From the NCBI GenBank assembly GCA_900291925.1, contig UWYS01000011.1, forward strand, positions 558,001 through 622,000: a stretch of DNA of 64,000 nt. The letters run 5' to 3'. How positions within the stretch are numbered: position 1 is the stretch's first letter; each line of letters starts with the position of its first letter. This DNA is from Thecaphora thlaspeos (lineage: Eukaryota; Basidiomycota; Ustilaginomycetes; Urocystidales; Glomosporiaceae). Under the pieces are notes generated by a model. The model was not told where the DNA came from. It searched no databases and saw only the letters and a program-made list of their open reading frames with translations. Position numbers and translations under genes: made by a program. Below, piece by piece: positions 9,612-20,900 of the stretch.

Positions 9612-11864
9612 ATGGCCCAACCACAAGCCCCACCGGGCAAACGAAGGGTACGTCGTCTCTTCAGCCGTTCGATACGCGCCCGGATAGCGCACTATGTTCC
9701 CCGTCGCTGACATCCGATCTGCTGCTGCTGCTCCTCTCTCTCTTGTTCGCGCCTGTAGGTCATGGGCCGCATGGACATCGGCGCTTCAGACTCTTCCGCC
9801 TCAACACTTACGCCTACAGCACGGCCAAGGATGCTCAGGAACGCTCCAGGCTCCGCGTCGTCGTCGTCCTTCTCCACTCCTACTGCCGCCTCGACGCGCG
9901 CCGCTGCCGCCGTCTCAGGGAGGGCAAAGGTAGACATGTCCGTTTATGCCAACTCTCCTAACACCATGTCGACGCCCGCCATGTCGCCTCCCCTCACGCG
10001 CAACTCGAGCTACACGTCTAGGGTGCACGGCATTGTCTCGCCGTCCATCGGCTCCTCGGCTTCCGCAGCCGCGAGGCCATCTACGTCCGCGGGCGTCGCG
10101 GTCAGAGCGCCTCTCAATCACGGCCTCTCTTCGCCAGAGACCCGCGGAGACGACCAGTCCTTCATCTCGATGCGCGCTCATAAGGCTAGGGGCCACAATC
10201 GAAGCATTGACCTTGGTTCTCACTCCTCGCTCCCGCCCTCCCCCAGCCTAGCCGGTCGCCCAGAGGCTCCACCCGCTGCCTCGTCGTTCCGGAGTCCCTT
10301 GCCCCGTGCTCAGACCTCGACCAACATCCGAGCGAGTGTGGCGACGGCACCCTCACCCCTCGTCCGTTCGCAGGCGCGCGCCTTCGGCCTGCCTCCGCAT
10401 GCCGAGCTGCCGGCTTCGAGGAGTCGCACGCCGTCACCATCGAACCTGGAACCGGGCAGGCTGCCGGAGCGTAGCGGACAAGCGCTTGCGCCCGCCTACG
10501 AGAGCCCTGGAGGACCCTACGAGGCGGCGGGACCTTCTGCGACCCCGGTCAGCACGTCGCCTCGCTTTCTCGAAGCACCGCTCCACGAAATGGCCGCTCC
10601 GTCGCTGCGACGTCGGAGCTCGTTGGCCAGCACCGCGAGCAGTACGACGCAGAGGTCGACTGCAATGACGGTCGACGTCAAGAACGGCAGCGTCAGCGCC
10701 ACCGTCGGCCGGACCCACGCTCGGTCTAACAGCGCATTCCAGCGGCCGTCGATACCCAAGGCGATCATGACGTCGCAATCCGCCCTGACACCCACCACCA
10801 GCGGCTCGACGTCGCCGCGCACATCTGTGCCACCGCCGCTGTTGAACCGCACCAGCTTCGCCAGCAGCGCGGGCTCGTCCTACGACGCCCATGCCGCGGG
10901 CCTCCGCTCGCCTACATCCGAGGTCTCCAACGTATCAGCCGCGGTGCTAGCAGAGGCCGAAGGGGCGCGCAACAACCGCAAGCTGCTCGACCTCGAGATC
11001 ACCAACAAGAGCCTGATGGCCATCAATGCCGCCCTCGAGGCGACGAAGCTGAAGCAGGCACGCGAGATCCGCGATCTCAAGCGGAAGCTGCGCGAAGGCC
11101 GAGGCATGACGCTCGGACCGGACCAGATCGCCGCCCACCTCGCCGAACTGAGCGACGACGACGACGGCGAGTACTTTGAAGATGCCGACGATGATGCCGG
11201 CGAGGAGGACGCTGAGCTCGAGGCGGCGCACCAGCGCTGCAAGACGCTGATAGACGGCATGGTCAATCGAGCTCGGCAGTCGATCCTGAGCAAATACGAG
11301 TACGAGGACGCATCGCTCGGCGGCAAGGTCCTCCATCCGATCGAGCTGGAGCAGAGACGGCTGGAAGCGGAACAGCAGCAGGAGCAGCAGGATGTACAGG
11401 AAGGTCAGGGAGGACACGACGAGGCAGACGGCGACGTCACGACAGAGACGCACGGCGACGTCTCCATCGTTCTGTCGCGCGTGGCCACTCCGCAGCTCGA
11501 CGACAATGGCGATGGCGCGGTCGGCGATTCCGAGGTAGAGGCAGACCAGCAAAACCACCTCGAAGGAGAGCACAAAACATCCGAGGATACCGAGGGGCCA
11601 GACGAAAGTCGAGACGTTTCAGAGACGAGCCCGGACGGCTCCCTCTCCCTCACGACGCCAGAGATTGAGGTGGATTCCAGCTTTATCAGCGAGGACGAAG
11701 ACGACAATGGCGGAGATGAAGAGGAGGACGGTGATGAAGATGCCGCAGGTGGACGAGAAACGGACGAGTCGGGATCGGGAGGCATGACAAGGACCGTCCC
11801 ACTAGAGGCCTTGCCGTTAAGAAAGAGGGCGGCAGAGGGCAACGGCGACGTCTCGATCGACTGA
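9612..11864 (+). CDS. Ser/Thr/Pro-rich coiled-coil protein of unknown function
   Basis: Exons 9612-9647 and 9759-11864 (intron 111 nt, GTACGT...TGTAG) encode about 713 residues. The short first exon supplies MAQPQAPPGKRR. Residues 20-400 are very rich in Ser, Thr, Pro and Ala and look disordered, with many SP/TP sites. At about residues 408-455 lies a basic coiled coil (LLDLEITNKSLMAINAALEA, then KLKQAREIRDLKRKLREGRG). An acidic segment (SDDDDGEYFEDADDD) and a short helical region (HQRCKTLIDGMVNRARQSIL) follow. The last 170 residues are Asp/Glu/Gln-rich. No enzymatic motif is visible. The coiled coil looks like the conserved core and would suit a scaffold or cytoskeletal adaptor, but that is inference only. 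Confidence 0.8.
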
Positions 11865-12166
11865 CGACGGATGCAGCACGCATCGACTTGGCACACCACA
11901 CGCGCCTACAGAAGTCACTACACTTGTATAGCATACCACACCAACACACACTTAGATACCATTGGAGCAATCTCACACACGCACACGCACACGCACACGC
12001 ACACGCAGAGCCACGCACCCTACGCGCTCAGCGGCATCAAATCATCGTTGGCGGCCCGACGGAGGTCGTCGGCCCGAGAAGGTGTTATTGCGACCGGTCA
12101 TCAAGGAGATCGGGGGGTCGCCACGGGTGTTGGGTATCATCGATCGTTTTCATCGTAAGAGTTCGT
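11865..12166. other. Convergent 3' region with a C-A-rich simple repeat
   Basis: Short intergenic gap between the stops of the coiled-coil gene and the MDM1-like gene. It contains a run of alternating ACACGC units at about 11975-12008. Nothing else is seen. Confidence 0.6.
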
Positions 12167-15100
12167 CTATCGCTGTTGATCGGTCGGTTGCGGGAGAAGG
12201 AAAGAAGGTAGCGCAGCATGGGCCAGGATGTCAACGTCAGCAAAATCCGAGGTACGCAAGGGCGTCGTAGCGACACGATCGCCATCATAGAGTGATGCCA
12301 AAACCTGAGCCGGGATTGGACAGAATGGCTTACCCATCTCGAGGATCGTATAGATCAGGTGCTTGTTGAGGCGTTTGTTCTGCAAGGTCGTAAAGACTCT
12401 CCTCGATCCCCTCCTCGCATTTTCGCGTCCGATCAGGTTGGCCGCCAGCTCAGGGACCAGCGTCGAGAGTTTGCGGTTGGCGCTCTCCCTCAGCGCCTCC
12501 TTCTCTTCCAGCGTACGCGGCGGCGAGGGCTGCTTTAACTGACCGTCTGGCCACAGCCCTCCCTTGAGCGCGCCGATGTAGCCCAGCAGCGGGTCCGGCT
12601 TGAGCGCGTTGGCGACGACGTCGCGCACCTTGCGCTCGATTGTCGAGCCAAACAGCTGCTGCAGCAGGATGACGATCGCCTGCCGGCGCAGCCAGTTGTT
12701 CTTCTCCTTGAGCTCAAAGATCTCGACAAAGAGGTCGCAGATGGGTTCCGTCCAGTACGTCGTGCCCGCTCCCGCGGCCTCTCGGAGCTCCGCGGGCGTG
12801 GCGCCCTGGTCCATGGCCTGCGAGACGAGGTCGATGTCCGGGATGCCGCTGAGGGCGGGTCCATCCTGCGGGGCGCCCTGGGTTTGCGTCGAGAGGCGCT
12901 GGACGACAATGTCGAGCCTGGACGGTCCGATGCCGATCAAGTCGTCGAGGCCCTCGGCCATGCCCGTCATGCCCTTGAAGAGCGACTTGACCAGCCCGCG
13001 CACGGGGAAGTTGGCGCTGACGCCGCTGATCAGGCCCTCTCGGGACGGTTTGGGGCTGTCCGAGGCTCGGCCCGCCACGGTCGGGGTCGACGCACCGGTC
13101 GGCGACTGGGAGAGGAAGTGTCGGAGCTCCTGGCTCTCGCACGCGGCCGACAGCTTGACGAGCGCCTGGAGGTACCGCTCCAGCGAGGACTTGCGCGCAT
13201 CGACAAACGGCGCGTGGACCAGCCCCACCAGCCTCTTGCCGGGAAACTCGGACTCGAGCGCCCTGACCTCGTTCAAGCGCTCCTTGAGGCTCTGGTGGAG
13301 CGACCAGAACTCCGAGTACCGCCGTCCGACGATCCACCCGCTTGCCACTCCCGACGTGGCCGCTCGCGTCAGGTTGACCTCAATCAGGTAGACGGCGTAC
13401 TCCTTCCCTTCGGCGTCGAGCGCGATCGTCGTGCCCGTGATCGAGACCTGCGTCTGACCGGCGACGAGCTTGTTCTCCGAGAGCTGAAGCTCAAACTGGT
13501 CGCGCTGCCACTGCACCTCGCGAGCCTCGCGCTTGACGGCATTGCGCGACTTGTGCAAGAGGCGCAGCTCGCCGGCTCGCGCACCGGTCAGCTCAGCCTT
13601 GCGGATCAGAGCGTCGAGGATCTCTTCCTGCGAACGCAGCTTCTCGAGCTTCTCTGCCATCCGCCGCACCTCGCCGTCGAGGTTGAGGTCTCCCGGCGCG
13701 GCAAGCCGGACGCCGCTGGACCCCGGAGGTCGCTCTGGTGTTGCCGGGGAAGGCGGGGATCCGGCCTCTCCCTCCGGGCCAGACGACGAGGAGGATCCCT
13801 CCTCTTCGAAGAGCGCGGCTTTCTGAGAGGGGCTTGGGGCCTTGTCGGCCGTCTGGAAGCGTGCCTTTGCTTTGGCTGATCTGCGGGCGGGAGGGTCACG
13901 TCGTGCGGGGGCCTTGTTCCGGTCAGGCTTGTCGATCGACTCGACGCTGCTCAACAGTTTGTGTCCCTGCATGTCCTCGTCGATGATGGAGGCGAGGACG
14001 CTCTGGATCGCGTCCACCTTGTCGATCTGGATGTACTCCGAACCGGGGCTCGAGTTCCCCTCGCCGATCTCGTCCTCGACATCGTCGAAGAGCGGATCGT
14101 TGCGGAACAGCGGCGTCCGTCCGTCTGGCCCGGCATGCTGCGTCCGACCGCCGATCAGGATGTCAAGGTTGCCGGCCATCGCGCTCGACTGCAACTTGCC
14201 TCGAGTAGGGGCAGCGCGCTCGCCAAAGAGCGCGTTGCGCTGCGGGCTCTTGTCGGCGGCGGCGGATGCGAGATCGGAAGCATCTCCGGCCCCAAAGAGG
14301 TCTACGTGAGCCGCTAGATCGTGCTTGCGGTCGATGGGGCTGGCCGACCTCGGCGGTCTGGGGCTGCCTTCGTAGCTGTCAGGCAAGCTGTACTGACCGA
14401 CGAGCGGCTGCGTGTGGCCGAGCGAGGTGACGCTCGACGCCAGGTCGGCGCTGAGATCCGGGCCTGGTGTCAGGTCCTGTATCGCCTTGAGAAAGAGGTC
14501 GCTCCGTTTGAAGGCAGGCCAGTCGTCCTCCTCCATCTCGCGATAGACCTGCTGCTGCGCCCTCAAGACACTCCGCCGGACGTCGTAGACCTGCTGGGCC
14601 GACGCCTCCGTGCCGCGTACATCGCGCAGAAACTGGCGCGCGCTCTCGACGTGCTTCGGACTGACGCGGATCAGCGGAGAGCTGTAGTAGGTGCTGTTGA
14701 ATAGCTCGAGGTCCTCGCGCAGCGTCTTGACGACGAGAGGCGACGGCGGTGGGGATCTAGCCGACAGACTCGTGTGCCAGTCGTCGTCGTCGTCATCGCT
14801 GCCGACCTCCTCGAGCGGGTTCTTGAAGCTCTCGACGATCAGCCAGAACTGGACAAGAATGAGGCGGTGCTTGCGGTCCATGGCCTCCATGAAGAACGAG
14901 AGGCTTGACGGATTTAGAAGGACGTCCCGGAGCTTGGCGCGAGCAGCGGTGGGATCGGCGCCCGCGCCTGCCGTGCCGCGGGAGAGGGCCGTCGCCCTGC
15001 CCGATCCGAGCTCGGCAACCTTTTTCTCGACCAAACCGTGGGCGGCCTCGAGGCGTTGCATGTAGATCTGCAGCTGGATCTTCTTGTTCTCGACGTCTGG

Positions 15101-16333
15101 GCCGTGCAGTTGCTCGAGCGAGGCCTTCGTCTTGCAGATCTGCATCGCGACGTCGTTCTTGGTCCTGCGGGCCTCGAGGATCGAGTTTGTCTCAGCGATG
15201 CTCTGCATAAAGGCCTCGAACGACTTTTGGTCCCGCTTGCGGACCTTTGCCTGCGGCCAGAGGTCGATGCCGCCGGCCTGGGCGCCGGGCGCTGCGTCCT
15301 GCTTGTCGAGGGCCTCGCGCAGCTTGCTGACGAGCTTCTGCTCGTGCATGACAGCTCCCGCCTTTTGGTCGAGCAGCGCGTTCCAAAAGTCCGGATCGCT
15401 CATCATGTCGATGACGGGAAAGAGGACGGTGCAGGCGACGATTTCGCGCACGACGGTCACGACGGCGCGGCTGCGGAGCTCTGCATCGGGCAGGACGGCG
15501 TGAAGCAGGCGGGAAATGAGGCCGCGGAGGTGTGCCTGCTCTGCGACCTTTGTGTTCGGGCTGGACATATCTCCAACGGCGGGATGTAGCTTGCCGTCTT
15601 GGTACTTTCCGGCGAGAAAGAGGTCGACCTGGTCGCTTGCCATCGAATGGAGGGCGCTCGAATTAGAGGAGCCGCGGAGGGCGGCCTCTGCCTTGCGGGA
15701 GGCGTCGAGGTGGAGGGTGAGCTGGGGGAGGATGCGGCGGACGGCGAGCGTTGCGATGTCGAGGCGCGAGACCATCTGGGAGAGCTGTGCAAGGGCATGG
15801 CGCACGGTCGTTTCAACTGCCTGGGGAAACTCGGGGGCGGAGTGGCGGGCGGAAGGGTCTTGGGAACCTGTAGCGAGCGGGGTGTGCCATTTTTCGACAA
15901 AGTCGCGGAAGATCAGGCGAAGAAGCTCGTCGACGGCGCTCGAGACCTGATGGGACTGCAGATGTATGGGCTCGCGGCGCTGCGCTGCGGCATTGCGCGC
16001 CCAGTTGAGGCGGGTGGAGTGGGCGGACCATGCGGCGGGCGTAAGAAAGCTGAGGCGCGGGACAGAGCGTAGGAGATAGGCATCACCGCGCCACGGTGTA
16101 GGAAAGGGAGAGGAGGAGAGGGAGGAGCGGGAATAGGCGGCCCACTGACGGTCGAGGAAGAAGCTTGCGGAGAGGTAGAGCAGAGGGGCGGAGAGAATGC
16201 AGACGAGGACGGCAAGGAGCGTGGCGAGCAAGACGACCAGAGAAGCGGGCTGGACAAGGTATACGAAGAGGGAGGGCGCTGCAAGCGCTGCAGCGACGGC
16301 GGACCAGAGCGGGAAGGGTATCGAGACGAACAT
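12167..16333 (-). CDS. MDM1: MDM1/SNX13-like sorting nexin (TM-PXA-RGS-PX-Nexin_C)
   Basis: A single uninterrupted frame encodes 1388 residues from the ATG at 16333. The open frame runs further upstream, but this ATG directly precedes two hydrophobic helices (about residues 8-58), which anchor this family in the ER. A PXA domain follows (about 126-324, starting VSSAVDELLRLIFRDFVEKW). Next come an RGS-like domain (about 466-616, LLNPSSLSFFMEAMDRKHRL), a Ser/Pro/acid-rich linker, a coiled coil near 890-960, a PX domain (about 961-1075) with the phosphoinositide-binding core GRRYSEFWSLH, and a C-terminal Nexin_C domain (about 1192-1330). Yeast Mdm1 tethers the ER to the vacuole and lipid droplets. 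Animal relatives SNX13/14 work at ER-endosome or ER-droplet contacts. The gene shares a promoter with thioredoxin. Confidence 0.92.
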   Translation of the reverse strand: MFVSIPFPLWSAVAAALAAPSLFVYLVQPASLVVLLATLLAVLVCILSAPLLYLSASFFLDRQWAAYSRSSLSSSPFPTPWRGDAYLLRSVPRLSFLTPAAWSAHSTRLNWARNAAAQRREPIHLQSHQVSSAVDELLRLIFRDFVEKWHTPLATGSQDPSARHSAPEFPQAVETTVRHALAQLSQMVSRLDIATLAVRRILPQLTLHLDASRKAEAALRGSSNSSALHSMASDQVDLFLAGKYQDGKLHPAVGDMSSPNTKVAEQAHLRGLISRLLHAVLPDAELRSRAVVTVVREIVACTVLFPVIDMMSDPDFWNALLDQKAGAVMHEQKLVSKLREALDKQDAAPGAQAGGIDLWPQAKVRKRDQKSFEAFMQSIAETNSILEARRTKNDVAMQICKTKASLEQLHGPDVENKKIQLQIYMQRLEAAHGLVEKKVAELGSGRATALSRGTAGAGADPTAARAKLRDVLLNPSSLSFFMEAMDRKHRLILVQFWLIVESFKNPLEEVGSDDDDDDWHTSLSARSPPPSPLVVKTLREDLELFNSTYYSSPLIRVSPKHVESARQFLRDVRGTEASAQQVYDVRRSVLRAQQQVYREMEEDDWPAFKRSDLFLKAIQDLTPGPDLSADLASSVTSLGHTQPLVGQYSLPDSYEGSPRPPRSASPIDRKHDLAAHVDLFGAGDASDLASAAADKSPQRNALFGERAAPTRGKLQSSAMAGNLDILIGGRTQHAGPDGRTPLFRNDPLFDDVEDEIGEGNSSPGSEYIQIDKVDAIQSVLASIIDEDMQGHKLLSSVESIDKPDRNKAPARRDPPARRSAKAKARFQTADKAPSPSQKAALFEEEGSSSSSGPEGEAGSPPSPATPERPPGSSGVRLAAPGDLNLDGEVRRMAEKLEKLRSQEEILDALIRKAELTGARAGELRLLHKSRNAVKREAREVQWQRDQFELQLSENKLVAGQTQVSITGTTIALDAEGKEYAVYLIEVNLTRAATSGVASGWIVGRRYSEFWSLHQSLKERLNEVRALESEFPGKRLVGLVHAPFVDARKSSLERYLQALVKLSAACESQELRHFLSQSPTGASTPTVAGRASDSPKPSREGLISGVSANFPVRGLVKSLFKGMTGMAEGLDDLIGIGPSRLDIVVQRLSTQTQGAPQDGPALSGIPDIDLVSQAMDQGATPAELREAAGAGTTYWTEPICDLFVEIFELKEKNNWLRRQAIVILLQQLFGSTIERKVRDVVANALKPDPLLGYIGALKGGLWPDGQLKQPSPPRTLEEKEALRESANRKLSTLVPELAANLIGRENARRGSRRVFTTLQNKRLNKHLIYTILEMGKPFCPIPAQVLASLYDGDRVATTPLRTSDFADVDILAHAALPSFLLPQPTDQQR

Positions 16334-16898
16334 CTTCGATCGAAGGTCGGATGGGATGGTTGGATTGCTGCGAGGGTCAGAGAAGCATGATGTCGGCGTG
16401 GCGATGCGGGCGTGTGTGTGGAGGCAGGAGAGAAAGAGAAGAGAGGAGCGCGTGTGTTGCGTTGACGGCGATGCTTGGGGACGTGGGATTGGATGCGCTG
16501 GAGCGCTGGCACCTCGCGCGCCCCGAGGTCCGGCCAGGTGGAGGCCAGCCGCGGCCAAGCACAGCGCACCAAGAAGCGTCACGGCGGCGGCAGCGTCACG
16601 GCGGCGGCAGCGTCACGGCGACAGCAGCGTCACGGCGGCAGCCCTCTAGCGTTACTGCCCGCCCGATCACTCGTGCCGCATGTAAGACGGACAGTCAAAT
16701 CACCTCATTCATTTACTTCTTGCCCCCGCACCGCACCGCGCCACAAAGCTTCCAACCGTTGTTAGAATAATCGCCGCCGCTGCGGCGCTCGGCATCTTCC
16801 CCTCCCCTCCCTTCTGCCTCAGCCACCCTCCACCGTGCATCGCTACCACCACCACCACCACCACTTACCCACCAACACCAACCCATCACACAGCCAAC
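16334..16898. other. Divergent promoter region between MDM1-like gene and thioredoxin
   Basis: It holds the 17-bp tandem repeat at 16575-16642 and a CT/CA-rich tract (about 16800-16890) just before the thioredoxin ATG, typical of a fungal transcription-start region. Confidence 0.6.
16575..16642 (+). repeat. 17-bp tandem repeat, four copies
   Basis: AGCGTCACGGCGGCGGC-type units start at 16575, 16592, 16609 and 16626. The first two are identical; the last two differ by one or two substitutions. Each contains TCACGG. The array lies about 240 bp upstream of the MDM1-like ATG and 260 bp upstream of the thioredoxin ATG. Confidence 0.92.
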
Positions 16899-17485
16899 AT
16901 GCCCGTCACCCCTCTCAGCTCCTACGAACAATTCAAGGCTGCCGTAAGTCTCGCCCGCCCGTCCTTCTTGCCTCGCCAAACAACGGCCTCACGACGACTG
17001 ACTCTACCGCTCTCTCTTCCCCCCCCCCCCACTCTCTCCCATCCGCCTGTAGACCTCGGGCGACAGGATCGCCGTCATCGACTTCTGGGCGACCTGGTGC
17101 GGACCCTGCCGCGTCATCGGCCCTGTCTTTGAGAAGCTCTCCGACTCGCCCCTCGGTGAGAAGCTCGCCTTCTACAAGGTCGACGTCGACCTCCAGGAGA
17201 AGATTGCCGCAGAGTGCAAGGTCACCGCCATGCCCACCTTCATCTTCTTCAAGAACGGCGATATCATCCGCACCGTCGTCGGCGCCAACCCTGGCGCGCT
17301 CAACGTGAGTAATCGCCACTTTCTCGTCTACAGGCCGCCTCTCCTGTTCACCTTGCTAGGACCGACCCCACAATCACAGCACATGCACCTAATCCCCCCC
17401 CCCCGGGTCTCCCCCGTCCTGCCCATCTCTGCGATCTTTCTCCGTCTCGCAGACGGCCATCAACGAGCTCGCCGCCACCTGCTAG
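16899..17485 (+). CDS. Thioredoxin
   Basis: Small dithiol oxidoreductase of the cytosol that reduces protein disulfides with thioredoxin reductase and NADPH. Three exons (16899-16943, 17053-17304, 17453-17485) join in frame to 109 residues, the classic length. The active site is in VIDFWATWCGPCRVIGP (Trp-Cys-Gly-Pro-Cys). The cis-proline is in KVTAMPTFIFFKNG, and the buried Asp of the fold is in VIDFWA. The last exon encodes only TAINELAATC and the stop. No targeting extension precedes MPVTPLSSYEQF, so a cytosolic or nuclear location is expected. Confidence 0.96.
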
Positions 17486-17975
17486 GTTTTTTGCGACGCA
17501 CTTGTGAACATGCTAATGGAAATCAAATCTCCCCACGTAATATCATTGCCGTCAAGCGTGCCCTCCTCATCATGGCCTTGACGAGCCCCTTCTTGTTGCT
17601 GGTAGGCACGCGAGACTGTGCCCTCTCGCGCACCATCTTGGTCCTCTAGCTGCGCCCCAATTCTGACAGAGGCAAAGGAGGTGGTCTCTTTCAGCGCTTG
17701 ACCTGATCATGACAGTCGACGGCGTTCCCATGAGGCCAGATACAGCGGCCCAGCAGAGCATGTGCTTGAGTACGTACCAACAAATTCATTCGCAGAAAAC
17801 CAATGGTCCCGCAAGAGCATGTGCGTGGTGACAAAGCGGACTGATGCCTACAAACACGAGAAAGTGCGCCAGGTCACGGCGCTTGCGGCCAAGGTTTAGG
17901 CGAGCCGAAGCATCGCAATGTGGGACCTGGAGACCGCAGCCTCCTCGCCGCTGGTGCAAGGGAAATACAACTCTT
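17486..17975. other. Convergent 3' region between thioredoxin and TPS2
   Basis: 490 bp between two stop codons. No gene, repeat or RNA was recognised. Confidence 0.6.
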
Positions 17976-20900
17976 CTAAGGCTGAGGCTGCTGCTGCTGC
18001 TGCTGCTGCTCGTCCGCCCCTTCGTCTGCGTCGACCGACGGCGGGTCCTGCGCCGGTGTCGACAGCCCCGCCATCTCCGAGAGGCTGACAATGATCTTTT
18101 CAACGTTATCGACATGCCACTCGGCCAGCGTCTTGCGGTTGTTGGGCCCGATCATGGTCGTGTAGATGGCATCGCGCACCAGCTCCAAGGCCTTGGCCGG
18201 CCCGGTAGGGGCGCCGCCCTTCAGAGGGGCTGGCGGTGAGATCATCAGCGGCACGTCCTTGGGCAGCTCCTTGCACGCCACGTTGACGTCGACCTTGTTG
18301 ACCGCCGCCGCCGCCGCCTGGAGCGGCGAGAGGGAGAGGCTGGCCGTGTGGCGACCCGCGGCCTCCTGGTTCAAGTTGGCCGGTGTGAGGTTGTAGAGCG
18401 TCCGGAACATGTCTTCGTCCGTCTTGTCGTCGCCAGCGCAAAATACAAAGTCGGCGTCGGTGTTGTCGTACAGCAGACGCTTGACGATCTCGCCCTTGTT
18501 GACGGCCAGCGGGCGGACCTCGAGGTTCTTCTTGCCCACCAGCACCTCGACCGGCAGCTTGTTGTGCGAGCCGAGGTTCTCGAGATGCGCCTGACACTCC
18601 TTGGCCTGGAACGAGCCAAAGTCCGGATCGGCCCCGCGGTAGTGCCACGTGACTGAGCTCTTCTTCTGCTCGATGAAGCTGCCGCCGGTGCGCTGCAGGG
18701 TGGATCGATAAAGGTTGGACCGAAGTATGAATCGCGAATGTCAGTACATGCGAAGAGGACCTCGGAGGTCGGCAATTGCCTCGCGCCTACAACCAAGATA
18801 TTCCTGCCTCTCGGCGTGCTGCGGCGCCGGACTCACCTCGGTATAATACTCGAAGACGCCGCGGACGCCCTTCATCCAGGTCATATCGAGCTCCTCGGTC
18901 AGGTTGCGCCACTCGTCGCTGCCGGGCATCTTGAGGAAGCCGCCGTGCTCGGCCGAAAAGCCGATGTTCTTAAAGTGGCCGAGGTGCTTGCCGAGGAACG
19001 CTCCGTCGCGGCCCGAGATGATGAAGATGATGTTCTTGGGGTCCTCAGAGAGGATCTTGAGTGCGTCGAGCAGCTGCTTGGATGGGACCGCCATCTCAGG
19101 CTGTTTGACGATCGGCGTTAGCGTCCCGTCATAGTCGAGAAAGAAGAGGCGCTTCTTGGCCTTGTGAAACTTGGCCAGCATCTCGTCGCGGTCCAGCGGC
19201 GGCGTGAAATGAGCCGAGTGCTCCGAGATCATGCGCACCAGCAGCTGCTTGACCAGGCCGGCGGCCCACGTGTGCGAAGTATGCATCACAACCTGGTGGT
19301 AGAGCTGGTCGTGGTGAGCCCGCTTCTCGGCCTCGGGAATCCGCAGCGCGTAGTCGATCGCCTTGGCGACGCCGAAGATGTTCCACGGATTGACCTGGAT
19401 CGCCGAGCGCATCCGACCCGCAGTCCCGGTAAACTCGCTGAGGATCAGCGGGCTCTTGGCGAAGCGCTCCTGGCAGATGATGTACTCCATTGAGGTGGTG
19501 TTCATTCCGTCGCGGACCGACGTGATCAGCGCCAGGTCGGCCACCGAGAGGAGCGCAAAGTATTCGTCGCGGTCGATAATCTGGTGGTAATGGTGCACCG
19601 GCGTGAAACTGAGCGAGCCAAACTCGCCGTTGATGTGCGACACCAGCTCCGAGACCTGGCGCTCCAGCTTCGGCGAGTCGTTGAGCGCCGGCGCCGTGAC
19701 CTGAATCAGGACAACCTTGTTTCGCCACTCGGGGAATTCGGCCAGGAACTTGTGGAAAGCCTGCAGCTTCTGGACCACGCCGCGCACCACGTCGAGTTTG
19801 TCGCGACCGATAAGAATCTTCTTGCCCCGGTACATCTCACGAATCGCCTGGATCTTGGGGAGCACGCTCTCCGACGAGCTGTCCTTTGCGATCTTCGCAG
19901 AGTCGATCCCGATCGGGTTGTAGGTGATGTTGGTGATGTGGCCGTTATGCGACTCGACGCTGTTAGCCGACGACTCGGAGCCGAGCAAGCGGATGCACGA
20001 CGACAAGAAGTGGCGCGAGTAGGAGAAGGCCTGGAAGCAGGCCAGGTCGGCGCCAAGCATCCCTTCAAGGATCTCCTTGCGTTTGGGGAGGCAGCGGAAT
20101 ACCTCGCTGCTGGGGAAGGGTGCGTGGACGAACAGGCCGATGTGGGCGTCGGGAACGAGCTTGCGCAGCATCAGGGGGACCAGCAGCAGGTGGTAGTCGT
20201 GGACCCACAAGAGGTCGCCAGGCCTGTACTCGTCGGCCACCTTTGTGGCGAACGCCTCGTTGGCGGCATAGTAGGCGTCCCAGCTGTAGTCCTCCCACGC
20301 CCTGCGCTCAGCGTGGACGTCCTGCCAGAGCAGGTAGTGGAAGAGCGGCCAGAGCGTCGTCTTGCAGTAACCTTCGTAGTGGCCGTGGGCGACGTTGTGA
20401 TCGAGCCAGACCGGGACGTACTTGATGCCGTGGACTTCTTCGCCGCTGCCGCTGCCCTTCGCACCCAAACTCTTGCCGGCCGGACGGCCCTGCTCGGTTG
20501 GATTGATGGGCTCGGCGCCGTTCATGATCGGCGTCGGCAGCCGGCTGACCGGCGGTTGGTTCGACTCGGGATCGAGGGGAGCACCGGCAACGGCCGCTTC
20601 CTGCGAGGTCCACTTGCTCGCGTCGTCGAGTGCGGCCAGCAAGCCCTCGATTTCGTCGCGCTCCTCGGCGGTGGTCTGCGATGGCTCGGTCCTAGCGTCG
20701 TTCTTGGCCTGCACTGCAAACTGCAGGCCGCCCGGCCAGCCAATATAGGTTTGCTTATGCGTGGTGCAGAGGCTGCGGATCCCGCTGTTGAGCGCCGTGT
20801 GACCCCGTCGCGGCGTGAGGACCCACTGCGGCGCAGGCGGCGCCGTCGGCGGCGAGTCGCAGTAGGGACTGTTGACGTCGCTGATGCCGCCCCACTGCTT

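Noticed and set aside
12317..12345. Short intron (GTAAGC...CTCAG) near the end of the MDM1-like gene
   Set aside because: It would be only 29 nt, below plausible size, and the uninterrupted frame reads through to the stop.
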